From UBA6168 sp039819485 (GTDB lineage Bacteria; Bacteroidota; Bacteroidia; Chitinophagales; Saprospiraceae): a stretch of 64,000 nucleotides of DNA. The position numbers and the translations under genes are program-made. The notes beneath the pieces were generated by a model. That model did not search any database. It was not told the origin of the DNA and saw only the letters and a list, made by a program, of their open reading frames with translations. Location of the stretch: positions 62,001-126,000 of the forward strand of contig JBCBRY010000001.1 in the NCBI GenBank assembly GCA_039819485.1, read 5' to 3'. Shown here in pieces: positions 27,667 to 34,890 of the stretch (position 1 is its first letter; every line of letters starts with the position of its first letter).

Positions 27667-29129
27667 TGAAGCACCAGGCCAATGAAGTCGTATTGTTTGC
27701 ACAGCTCCGGCAGTTGCCACCTGAACTGAGCAGGGACCAGGTTAAGACCCTCATCAAAGGCCTGCCTCTGTTACCTCCGCCCAAACCTGTTTGGTTACTT
27801 AAACTTCAATCAAATCTATTTATCATGACCTTCACTTCCATTATCACCACTGCCTGCATTGTTTTCTTTTTCAACGTAAATGAAAACACACCAACTGTTA
27901 TTGCAACCGACGATACGCAAAATTTAAATGCCCAGGTCATTGTCACTGAAAACAGTATGGATACCGTGGTCAAAGAAATTGCCGAACTAAATGAAACAAT
28001 TCCGGAAAATACCATAGCTACTGAAGCAAGCACTTCTGCTGAAGCCAAGGAGGAAAAAGAACCAACCCGCGATTCACGATCACCCTCTGATTCAGGTGAC
28101 CAATTAGTCAGCGGCCAACAACTTACTGCCCCGATCGTCCCGCCGGTTGAGGATACGGGGAAGCTCCCTGTTACCAGGACGCCCGTTGAAAAAAATTCCC
28201 CCGGAAATAAAGATGCAAAATCAGGCGCTGACCTGATCCCCAGGGGAAATTGTGATGTCGAATTGCAATTTTTAGGAGATGCCAAAAATTTGCGACGAGA
28301 ATTGATGGCAGATCTGATTTCAGATCGTCTGGTTCCCACCAGCACCCAAAAAATCCGCTTTTCCTTTACCAAATACGGAATAGCAGTTAACCAGAAACTG
28401 GTCACTCAATCGCTGCAAACGAAGTACAAAGTATTATTTGAAAAATATGGCATCGAAGCCTGTCCTTTGCGGATCGTAGAAATCACGCCGGACTACCTGG
28501 CCGCAGGTGACATTACCCGGGAAGGGTTCAGGGGCAAGGTGAACGGCAGTGTGGATTTGCAGGTGCTCAACAGAATTAAAGTATCCGAATTGCAAATCCT
28601 CTCTAGGCATTCTTCCAATGAATCCGGTTTTAAAGAATTTCAAAACAGCCAGTCAGAAGAAAGACCGATCGGTTCTTTTCATTCTTTAAGGGTCAGGGGG
28701 TTGGCAGTCGTTCACCTTTATTCCGGCAACGCAAATACCGTTAAGGTGGAGGTCGCGGGTATGCCCATAGCCGACGTACTTACATCTGTGAAAAAAGGCT
28801 ACCTGACGGTCACGACCCGCGGCGAACACAACGGGGAAAAGATCAGGGTCACGGTATATGCTCCCCGTACCTTAAAGAGTATTGAAGTAGGAGGTGCGGC
28901 TGAACTGTACAGTAAAGAAAAGATCAAGACCGGCGATCTCGACATCATGGTTGAAGATGTGGGGGCAGCCTGGTTGGACGTGGAGGCCGCAACTGTTAAT
29001 ATCTATATGGCCGGTGGCGACTTAGACATTGCCGGTACAGCCGACCGGCAAAAAATAAGCGAGCATGGGCGTGATGCAAAACATGGGACTTTAACAAACA
29101 GACGCTTAAAAGTGCAAAACCGACAATAA
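27666..29129 (+). CDS. Membrane protein with DUF2807 domain, putative sigma regulator
   Basis: 487 residues. A short cytoplasmic N-terminus (about 1-50, ELSRDQVKTLIKGLPLLP) is followed by one membrane helix (about 52-72, IMTFTSIITTACIVFFF), a long Ser/Thr/Glu/Pro-rich linker, a charged middle domain and a C-terminal DUF2807 beta-helix (from about 335: GSFHSLRVRGLAVVHLYSG.A.TVKVEV, LDIMVEDVGAAWLDVEAATVNIY). The N-terminus would be the anti-sigma part and the outer domain the sensor; that division is inferred from topology and from the overlapping sigma gene. The last ~30 residues are basic and look non-conserved. Confidence 0.87.
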   Translation: MKHQANEVVLFAQLRQLPPELSRDQVKTLIKGLPLLPPPKPVWLLKLQSNLFIMTFTSIITTACIVFFFNVNENTPTVIATDDTQNLNAQVIVTENSMDTVVKEIAELNETIPENTIATEASTSAEAKEEKEPTRDSRSPSDSGDQLVSGQQLTAPIVPPVEDTGKLPVTRTPVEKNSPGNKDAKSGADLIPRGNCDVELQFLGDAKNLRRELMADLISDRLVPTSTQKIRFSFTKYGIAVNQKLVTQSLQTKYKVLFEKYGIEACPLRIVEITPDYLAAGDITREGFRGKVNGSVDLQVLNRIKVSELQILSRHSSNESGFKEFQNSQSEERPIGSFHSLRVRGLAVVHLYSGNANTVKVEVAGMPIADVLTSVKKGYLTVTTRGEHNGEKIRVTVYAPRTLKSIEVGGAAELYSKEKIKTGDLDIMVEDVGAAWLDVEAATVNIYMAGGDLDIAGTADRQKISEHGRDAKHGTLTNRRLKVQNRQ

Positions 29130-29150
29130 ACTTTTCTGCAAGTAAGCAAT

Positions 29151-29210
29151 GGGATCGTCTCAAAAAACCTGACGCCACTTCTGTGGCCAAGGTTCTTTTG
29201 AGACGATCCC
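29151..29210 (+). terminator. Long branched terminator-like hairpin
   Basis: GGGATCGTCTCAAAA (29151-29165) pairs perfectly with 29196-29210, extended inward by AACCT/AGGTT past a one-base bulge and by a small inner stem. It lies 21 bases after the stop and before a moderately T-rich stretch. It is unusually long for a simple terminator. Confidence 0.7.
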
Positions 29211-29263
29211 TCTGTATTTTTCAAAATACTCACTTATAATGCAAACCAACCTCCAACCGAACG

Positions 29264-29734
29264 TCACTTCTTTTTCGCCTTATTGGCTGTCCATTTAAAA
29301 AAAGGTTGCAGGCCCATTTCTTTTCCAATCTGTAAACTTTGAACGCTTCGCTGACTGATGCCTTTCGCCAACTCCGCGTACAAATCATCCATATAAAAAC
29401 CAGCAATCCGTCCGGCATCTGCGTGGCTGGCAGCATAAACTACCCGTTTTATTTTTGCAAAATACATTGCACTAAAACACATCGGACACGGCTCGCAGGA
29501 GGAATACAAAGTACAGTCGACCAGGTGCCGGACCTGCAAATTCTGGCAGGCATCACGAATTGCCATGACCTCTGCGTGGGCAGTGGGGTCTAAATCCCGG
29601 TGAACGCTGTTGGAGGCGCTGCCAACGATCTCACCGTTCCGGACGATGAGCGCACCAAAAGGGCCACCTATGTCATTGTCCATTCCCGTGTGTGCCAGTT
29701 CGATGGCTTTTTTGATGAAATATTCGTCTGTCAA
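29264..29734 (-). CDS. Nucleoside/guanine deaminase (zinc CDA fold)
   Basis: 156 residues. The zinc and catalytic motifs are H53-A-E55 (AHAEVMAI) and PC83-P-M-C86 (SSCEPCPMC). GGPFGALIV, and the C-terminal segment after YAASHADAGRIAGFYMDDLY, point to the guanine deaminase (GuaD) group rather than tRNA adenosine deaminase. It would convert guanine to xanthine in purine salvage or breakdown. Its start lies 19 bases from an (ATTGGGAT)n array, so the array is in its leader or promoter. Confidence 0.9.
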   Translation of the reverse strand: MTDEYFIKKAIELAHTGMDNDIGGPFGALIVRNGEIVGSASNSVHRDLDPTAHAEVMAIRDACQNLQVRHLVDCTLYSSCEPCPMCFSAMYFAKIKRVVYAASHADAGRIAGFYMDDLYAELAKGISQRSVQSLQIGKEMGLQPFFKWTANKAKKK

Positions 29735-29752
29735 TTTATTTGGAGATTAGGT

Positions 29753-29840
29753 ATTGGGATATTGGGATATTGGGATATTGGGATATTGGGATATTGGGAT
29801 ATTGGGATATTGGGATATTGGGATATTGGGATATTGGGAT
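29753..29840. repeat. Tandem array (ATTGGGAT) x 11
   Basis: Eleven perfect copies of an 8-base unit. A reverse-complement piece of the same word (CCCCAATATCCCAATA, 29965-29980) stands on the other side of the dispersed element that follows, so the array can fold back on it. A related 7-copy array is at 54905. Confidence 0.95.
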
Positions 29841-29850
29841 ATTAATAAAA

Positions 29851-29956
29851 AGAGCGCCAAAAATGACACTTTTATTTGGGCAAATGTTTGATTTTCAAGT
29901 CTTAAAAATCTTTCTCAGGCAAAGGAAAAGTGTCATTTTTTCTGACCACCTGCTTA
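29851..29956. repeat. Dispersed hairpin element, copy A
   Basis: AAAAATGACACTTTT (29859-29873) and its perfect complement (29926-29940) enclose 52 bases with ATGTTTGATTTTCAAGTCTT and CAGGCAAAGG. The left flank AGAGCGC and right flank GACCACCTGCTTA are shared with other copies (44203, 55025, 59766). It lies between the divergent deaminase and SAP-domain genes; the 306-base gap 29735-30040 holds this, the array above and nothing else recognised. Confidence 0.9.
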
Positions 29957-30040
29957 CCTCAATACCCCAATATCCCAATAAAAAACCACTAGGAGAAAAG
30001 ATTGTTTTAAAAACATTTTTCAGGCAAAGCCACAAAGTCT

Positions 30041-30646
30041 ATGCAATCGAACCGACCACATTTCACAGAAATAAAATCAGGAAATGAATTCAGTAACTGG
30101 TACTGGTTAAAAGCCGAAATGGTAGCCATCTGCAAAACATTGAGTTTGCCTTATTCTGGCGGAAAATTTGAGTTGCGGGACCGGATCATTTACGCGCTCG
30201 ACCATGACGGAAAAATCTTAAAACCTCCAAAAAAGAAAAAAGCCACTGCCAAATTCAACTGGGCAAAAGAGCAGCTGGCCCTGTCGACGGTCATCACGGA
30301 TAATGTCTCCTTTGGACCAAATTTCCGTCGTTTTATGAAACGTCATATTGGTAAAAATTTTTCCTGTCACAGTGATTTTATGGATTGGGCAAGGAATAAT
30401 GCAGGTAAAACCTTACAGGATGCCATCTTAAAATGGCAGGAGCTGGAAGACCGGAAAAAAGATCCAAACTTTAAAAGAAAAATAGCGGCCCACAATATGA
30501 TGTCGCAGTATGTCCGTGACTGTTTTGCCGATCATCCTGAATTGACTTTTCAGGAAGTACACCAATGTTGGGAGCGGAAAAAACAGTTGCCCATGAAAGA
30601 AGGCAGGGTAAAATACGAACCGTCGGACTTGTTGTTTTTGGAATAG
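30041..30646 (+). CDS. SAP-domain / DUF6434 protein
   Basis: 201 residues. The start gives MQSNRPHFTEIKSGNEFSNWYWLKAEM. Residues ~20-60 fit a SAP-like helix-extended-helix (ELRDRIIYALDHDG in KTLSLPYSGGKFELRDRII), a nucleic-acid-binding motif, and residues ~70-130 fit DUF6434 (KFNWAKEQLALSTVITDNVSFGPN, RRFMKRHIGKNFSCHSDFMDWARNNAGKTLQDAI). A basic linker PPKKKKATAK joins them. The protein is cytosolic; DNA or RNA binding is inferred from the SAP part. Confidence 0.85.
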   Translation: MQSNRPHFTEIKSGNEFSNWYWLKAEMVAICKTLSLPYSGGKFELRDRIIYALDHDGKILKPPKKKKATAKFNWAKEQLALSTVITDNVSFGPNFRRFMKRHIGKNFSCHSDFMDWARNNAGKTLQDAILKWQELEDRKKDPNFKRKIAAHNMMSQYVRDCFADHPELTFQEVHQCWERKKQLPMKEGRVKYEPSDLLFLE

Positions 30647-30673
30647 TCTCGGCAGGGACGTTACGGTTTGCCA

Positions 30674-31552
30674 CTAATTTAAGCGGAACAGTTTCCGTAC
30701 CTCTTTATCCATCAATACAGACCGCATCAGGCGTTCCCGGTGTTCCTTTTCCTGAAAAGGCGTTTTTTGAAACAAGGTCTTGTATCTGTCTTCCAAAAGA
30801 TCACTGAGCACGTCATCCTTCTTCTCCACTACATCCAGGATGTCATTCAAAAAGTTCGTGTTGTATTTCATTCGGTCTTTGTCGACCCAGCCTGCTTCGA
30901 TAAAACCTTTGGTCTTGCGGGCACACCGACACGGGTTGGCCTGATTGAGCAGGCCACATTTGTTTTGCATGAACTGGTAAAGGTCCCTCCTGGCACGTTC
31001 GAGTCGTTTGCGAAAATTGGCCTTTGTAATTTCGAGCATTTCCGAACCGGTCTTGTGATCCACATTAAAGATTTCTCCCAAAATATAAACCAGCCGTTGT
31101 TCCCGGTTCAGGCAGAGCAACATGCCCGACATGCAGCTCAACCTGGCTTCAGTGATGAGTTCTTTGAAAGCAATCTCCTCCTCTTTCGTCATCGTTTGAT
31201 CTGTTACCCGGTCGAGTTCGTGGCCATATTCCTCAAATGAAGTGATGGCCGTTTCCATGCTATTCTTTTTGGTATTTAAGAAATGATTGAAGGTGATCCG
31301 GTAGAGCCAGGTGCGGAAGTTGCTCCGCCCCTGAAATTGGGAAAGTTTGGTCACCATTTTGATCAGGGCCTCTTGTGTGAGATCTTCCGCATCGGCCGGG
31401 TTGAGCATCATTTTCAGCGCGACATTGTAAATGAAATGCTGGTGACGTCTGACCAGTTGCTCCAGCGCCTGACCGGAGCCACCAAGGGCGGCTTCAATCA
31501 GGCGTTGGTCTGCTGAGCCATCATAAGTTGTTGACAGAGGGTTGTTGATCAT
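30674..31552 (-). CDS. ECF sigma factor with cysteine-bearing C-terminal extension
   Basis: 292 residues from the ATG at 31552 (a GTG directly before it is also possible). The first ~190 residues are a sigma-70 ECF core (NPADAEDLTQEALIKMVTKLSQF, RTWLYRITFNHFLN, and LEITKANFRKRLERARRDLYQ in region 4). An extra ~100 residues follow, opening with a Cys cluster (NKCGLLNQANPCRCARKTKG) and a helical tail. Such tails in some ECF groups tune the sigma by redox or metal, which is possible here. The start overlaps the stop of the upstream ABM gene, so both are co-translated. Confidence 0.9.
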   Translation of the reverse strand: MINNPLSTTYDGSADQRLIEAALGGSGQALEQLVRRHQHFIYNVALKMMLNPADAEDLTQEALIKMVTKLSQFQGRSNFRTWLYRITFNHFLNTKKNSMETAITSFEEYGHELDRVTDQTMTKEEEIAFKELITEARLSCMSGMLLCLNREQRLVYILGEIFNVDHKTGSEMLEITKANFRKRLERARRDLYQFMQNKCGLLNQANPCRCARKTKGFIEAGWVDKDRMKYNTNFLNDILDVVEKKDDVLSDLLEDRYKTLFQKTPFQEKEHRERLMRSVLMDKEVRKLFRLN

Positions 31553-31554
31553 CA

Positions 31555-31938
31555 CTATTTGATTTCAAAGTGGGTAAAGGTCTGAATTTCTTCGATAGCC
31601 TCCATGAACGGCCTCATGCTTTCCAGGCCCTGCATGTGCCGGGCAGCCGCTTTTGCTTGTTCCAGGCTTTCCCAGGTCACATAGTCCATCAGCAGGGTGG
31701 GATCATCGGGCGATTGGTGGACACTCCTGGCAATGAAGCCATCGAAAGTTTTTACGGCCTCATTCACCTGGTCAATAATCAAAGAAAAGTTGTGGGCCTG
31801 ATCGGCTTTGACTTTATAGATGACGAGCTCGACAATTTTTCCTTTTTCCATGGTCAGATTTTGATGTTGATTTGAAAATAAAAACGGGGACCCGGCAGCG
31901 AGCAGCAGGGCTGCCAGGCTGTAAATCACATTTTTCAT
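31555..31938 (-). CDS. Exported antibiotic biosynthesis monooxygenase-like protein
   Basis: 127 residues. The N-terminus is a signal peptide or single membrane helix (MKNVIYSLAALLLAAGSPFLF). The rest is a dimeric alpha/beta-barrel (ABM-like) repeat: KIVELVIYKVKADQAHNFSLIIDQVNEAVKTFDGFIAR, TLLMDYVTWESLEQAKAAARHM, EEIQTFTHFEI. ABM folds include quinol oxygenases and small ligand-binding proteins. TAGTGATG joins its end to the sigma start, an odd pairing of an exported small protein with a sigma factor. Confidence 0.85.
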   Translation of the reverse strand: MKNVIYSLAALLLAAGSPFLFSNQHQNLTMEKGKIVELVIYKVKADQAHNFSLIIDQVNEAVKTFDGFIARSVHQSPDDPTLLMDYVTWESLEQAKAAARHMQGLESMRPFMEAIEEIQTFTHFEIK

Positions 31939-32027
31939 TATTCAGAATTTTGTTAAAAAGATTGATTCACAGGTTGGACAATGGAAAAGGAAGGGTGTGA
32001 CAGTTTTTGGAAAAAATTTTAATAAAA

Positions 32028-32066
32028 AAACCTTCGCCACTCTTTTGGATTCGGTGACGAAGGTTT
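32028..32066 (-). terminator. Rho-independent terminator
   Basis: AAACCTTCG pairs with CGAAGGTTT, extended by CAC/GTG past one mismatch. On the minus strand a T run follows. It ends the SDR gene at 32091. Confidence 0.8.
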
Positions 32067-32090
32067 AACATATTTTTTATTTCAGTAAAA

Positions 32091-32972
32091 TCAGTTCTCT
32101 GAAACTTTCAATTTCAGCATATCGGCCATACCAAAAGCACCGTAGACGCCAGCAGTTATCTGTTCCAGCGAATCGTTGTAGGGCTTGATGTGGTCGCCCA
32201 TGCCCATTTTATCCACCACGGTCCTGAAAGGCCGTTGCCCCGCAGGTGTTTCAATGACATTTGTAATGGCATCGGCCACGTTCTGTGGGTTTTGTGCCGG
32301 ATTGGAAGCCAGTGCTCCCTCAAAATTGTCGAACAACTGCTTGGGGGCATTCAGAAATTCACCATAAGCTTCGTCCTGTGATTGGTCGGAAGGGCGGATC
32401 AATGCATTGAAAAAAGTGGTTGGAAATCCACCCGGTTCAACAATCACCGAATCGACACCAAAGCCTGATAGTTCCGTCCGGTAATTTTCTGCCACTGCTT
32501 CCAGGGCCCATTTTGAGGCGTTGTACGGGCCATAAAATGGCATGGTCATCCTGCCCAGCAGGCTGGAAACATGAACCAACAAACCGCTGCCCTGTCCGCG
32601 CAGGTGCGGCAGTGCGGCCCGGTTGATCCGCTGTACACCAAACACGTTGATGTCGAACAACCGCTGGAAATCTTCCGGCGTGAACTGTTCTTGCAGCCCC
32701 AGTACACCGACCCCGGCGTTGTTGATGACCACATCCAGCCCGCCCAACGCGTTGATGGCTGATTGCACGCCGCTGTTTACGCTGTCGTTGCTGGTCACAT
32801 CTATTTCAACGATGGTGGCACCGGCTGCCGTTAATTCATCGGCGTGGGCTTTGTTTTTACCATCTGGGTTACGCATAGAGGCGGCCACCCGATGTCCTTT
32901 TTCCAATAATGTTTTTGCTGTCAACTTTCCAAAGCCACCACTGGCTCCGGTAATCAAGATTTTTTTACCCAT
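32091..32972 (-). CDS. SDR-family oxidoreductase
   Basis: 293 residues. TGASGGFG, DVTS, NNAGVG, SSLLG (active-site Ser) and YNASK are all in place, and VEPGGFPTTF follows as in the classical SDR group. SMRNPDGK after the second strand suggests NADPH. The C-terminal half has an insertion (ALIRPSDQSQDEAYGEF) seen in SDRs of this oxidoreductase subgroup. It is preceded by a MITE-like insertion about 40 bases upstream of its start, which may have altered its promoter. The substrate is unknown. Confidence 0.92.
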   Translation of the reverse strand: MGKKILITGASGGFGKLTAKTLLEKGHRVAASMRNPDGKNKAHADELTAAGATIVEIDVTSNDSVNSGVQSAINALGGLDVVINNAGVGVLGLQEQFTPEDFQRLFDINVFGVQRINRAALPHLRGQGSGLLVHVSSLLGRMTMPFYGPYNASKWALEAVAENYRTELSGFGVDSVIVEPGGFPTTFFNALIRPSDQSQDEAYGEFLNAPKQLFDNFEGALASNPAQNPQNVADAITNVIETPAGQRPFRTVVDKMGMGDHIKPYNDSLEQITAGVYGAFGMADMLKLKVSEN

Positions 32973-33013
32973 TTTTTAGTTAGTATTTTTTTGAGTTACG
33001 AGTTTAGCGTTTA

Positions 33014-33157
33014 GCTGTACTGATCGATAAACATGGGGACAGCCTTGTATGTAGGTCAGTCGCCCGAGCCGCTGCTCCGCAGCACCGGGCGGCCGATAGG
33101 CCGACTGCGGCGCCAACTTAACGAACATTTGACCCTAAGTTGCTCAATCAGCACAGT
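33014..33157. mobile_element. MITE-like element, 144 bp, with 9-bp target duplication
   Basis: The element is bounded on both sides by the direct repeat TTAGCGTTT (33005-33013 and 33158-33166). Its ends are inverted repeats: CTGTACTGATCGA on the left and, on the opposite strand, CTGTGCTGATTGA on the right (two differences in 13). The interior is very GC-rich and folds into nested stems (CGCCCG..CGGGCG with GCTGC..GCAGC inside). It carries no frame of its own. A lone end occurs at 19513. Confidence 0.7.
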
Positions 33158-33346
33158 TAGCGTTTCGAGTTATGTCAAGGGAAACCCGTTACTGTTTAAT
33201 TAGTTGAGCAGGGTATTTATTTATTTAAAATTATTTTGGAATGGGCGTTCTGAATAAAATTGTTTATCGGCTAAAACCAAAAAAACCCTTTGTGACTCTT
33301 CGTACCTTCTCTGTACGACTTGGTGAAACAATGAAGTTGTTTACTT

Positions 33347-33415
33347 CCCTCGCCCCCTCTAAAGAGGGAGAAAAGTACAAGCATTTCTCCCCCTTTGGAG
33401 GGGCCGGGGGGAGGT
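33347..33415. repeat. REP-like GC-rich hairpin, copy 1
   Basis: CCCTCGCCCCCTCTAAAGAG at the left and the mirrored GAGGGGCCGGGGGGAGG at the right enclose GAGAAAAGTACAAGCATTTC. The same layout recurs at 63449. Of the 502-base gap 32973-33474, this and the MITE-like element fill most; the remaining bases show no gene. Confidence 0.8.
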
Positions 33416-33474
33416 CGGTTAAATCAGGTTTGGAAAGATTTTGTATTTCCTGGACCCCGCTATTCAATTCAAAT

Positions 33475-34080
33475 TTACTCGGCGTTTTGAATGCTTAACG
33501 CCGCCTCCAATTCAGCTATCCGATTTTTTAGTTCAGTTATTGTCGGAGTCATTTCTTCTTCGGTAAATCTTTTCTGGATATGTTGAGGACAGTTGACATC
33601 CCATGCTTTCACTTTAAAAATAATCGCCCGTTCGGGACGGGCCCGGTAGCCTTCGTCCATCAGCTTGGTTAAAAGATCCGGATCATCATCAACTACCTCT
33701 GCCTCGCCCCATATTTTTACCCGCGTGCGGTTGGGATAATCCATTAAAAACAATTGGGCCCTGGAATTCTCCGCCAGGTTTCCTGCGGAAATATACTGGC
33801 GGTTTCCACTGTAATCGGCAAAGCCCAATGTATTTTTGTCAATGATTTTCAAAAACCCTTTAGGGCCGCCCCGATGCTGGATATAAGGCTGGCCTTCCGT
33901 ATTTGCAGTGGCCATGTAAAAACTGTCCCTGGCCAGGATGAATTCTTCCAGACCGGGGTCAATGTCTTTTCTCCAGTCCCGGTTTTCGGCCATCCGCTGG
34001 CAGGTAGTACGGGAACCTTCTTTTTCCTGAAATTTCTTTACTGCCGGACTGAAGGCTATGTCGCTGATGAAGTCTTTCAT
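33475..34080 (-). CDS. Pyridoxamine 5'-phosphate oxidase-family (PPOX) flavoprotein
   Basis: 201 residues. The split-barrel FMN-binding core is seen in FILARDSFYMATANTEGQPYIQHRGGPKGFLKIIDKNTLGFADYSGNRQYISAGNLAENSRAQLFLMDYPNRTRVKIWGEAEVV, cited here in pieces: ARDSFYMATAN, YIQHRGGPKGFL, and LMDYPNRTRVKIWG. A C-terminal coiled segment (TITELKNRIAELEAAL) may form dimers. The family reduces or oxidises small heterocycles or senses them. A perfect 18-bp palindrome lies 23 bases before the start, matching one upstream of the TetR gene, so TetR most likely controls it. Confidence 0.9.
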   Translation of the reverse strand: MKDFISDIAFSPAVKKFQEKEGSRTTCQRMAENRDWRKDIDPGLEEFILARDSFYMATANTEGQPYIQHRGGPKGFLKIIDKNTLGFADYSGNRQYISAGNLAENSRAQLFLMDYPNRTRVKIWGEAEVVDDDPDLLTKLMDEGYRARPERAIIFKVKAWDVNCPQHIQKRFTEEEMTPTITELKNRIAELEAALSIQNAE

Positions 34081-34102
34081 GAATTATTGGTTATTAAAAT
34101 TA

Positions 34103-34120
34103 TTACCGAACGTTCGGTAA
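34103..34120. promoter_or_regulatory. TetR operator, 18-bp perfect palindrome
   Basis: TTACCGAACGTTCGGTAA, in the 60-base gap between the TetR stop and the PPOX start. Its 14-base core ACCGAACGTTCGGT recurs at 34769. Confidence 0.85.
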
Positions 34121-34140
34121 AATATAAAAGTAAAAAAATA

Positions 34141-34704
34141 TTAATTGACTGAGCGGAATTGTTTTTTCAGGTCTTTGATGGTATTTCCAAAAACCGTGAG
34201 GTCACTTGTTCCCTGGGCAACGATCAATGCGCCTTGAATCCTTATCAACGTTTCCATTCCCATCTTCTCAGCTCTCTTTGGTGTAAAACCAAATCCCCTG
34301 GCCAGGTGGGCAAAACCATGGGCTATATCAGCAAAACTTTTTCCGATTGTCTGCTGAAAAACGGGTAGACCGGAGCCAGCCGCCATTGACTCCAGCACGC
34401 AAGGATTTTTGCCTCCGGTATATAATTGATCAATGTTGGTAAATACTTTGCGCAATCTTGTTTCTGGCGATCCCTTTCCAAATAAAACACGCGTGATGTT
34501 TTCTTCCACCCATCCATCCACAAAAGCGAGGACCACTTCAGCCATCTCCTTCTTTCCGCCCGGAAAACGATGGTACAGGCTCGCTTTTTTCAGGCCGGTT
34601 GCGTTGGCCAGTTCGGAAAGACTGGCTCCGTCGTATCCAACCTTGCGGAACACGTCCATCAGTTTTATGATGACCTCATCTTGTGAGAATTTTGGATTTG
34701 CCAT
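34141..34704 (-). CDS. TetR/AcrR-family transcriptional regulator
   Basis: 187 residues. The N-terminal helix-turn-helix reads DVFRKVGYDGASLSELANATGLKKASLYHRFPGGK, given here by its parts GASLSELANATG and KASLYHRFPGGK. The C-terminal ligand domain is of the LmrA/YxaF-like kind (TRLRKVFTNIDQLYTGGKNPC, GSGLPVFQQTIGKSFADI). Palindromes of the ACCGAACGTTCGGT type stand both 65 bases before its own start and before the PPOX gene it precedes, so it is probably autoregulated and controls that gene. Confidence 0.94.
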   Translation of the reverse strand: MANPKFSQDEVIIKLMDVFRKVGYDGASLSELANATGLKKASLYHRFPGGKKEMAEVVLAFVDGWVEENITRVLFGKGSPETRLRKVFTNIDQLYTGGKNPCVLESMAAGSGLPVFQQTIGKSFADIAHGFAHLARGFGFTPKRAEKMGMETLIRIQGALIVAQGTSDLTVFGNTIKDLKKQFRSVN

Positions 34705-34768
34705 TGCTGTATTTTTTATTTGATAGGATTTTGAAATTCAATTGATCAACCAGACCATTGGTTAATAA

Positions 34769-34782
34769 ACCGAACGTTCGGT
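34769..34782. promoter_or_regulatory. TetR operator upstream of its own gene
   Basis: ACCGAACGTTCGGT, a perfect 14-base palindrome identical to the core at 34105-34118. The core is typical of TetR-family sites. Confidence 0.85.
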
Positions 34783-34890
34783 AAAAAGTTTAAAAAATAA
34801 AAATAATTTCAATGGCCGTCTGGCGAACTCACGGCTTTACATCTGGTACAGATCAAGCAGGTAAGAACCTGAAGGCTCGCAGTACATCAT

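Noticed and set aside
29753..29840. CRISPR array
   Set aside because: The repeats are 8 bases, head to tail, with no spacers and no cas genes nearby.
29600..30087. Frames encoding YWDIGILG repeats
   Set aside because: Products of the 8-base tandem array only; the array has no start or protein context of its own.
33241..33498. 85-codon plus-strand frame
   Set aside because: It runs through the REP-like hairpin and into the PPOX gene and has no domain or signal features.
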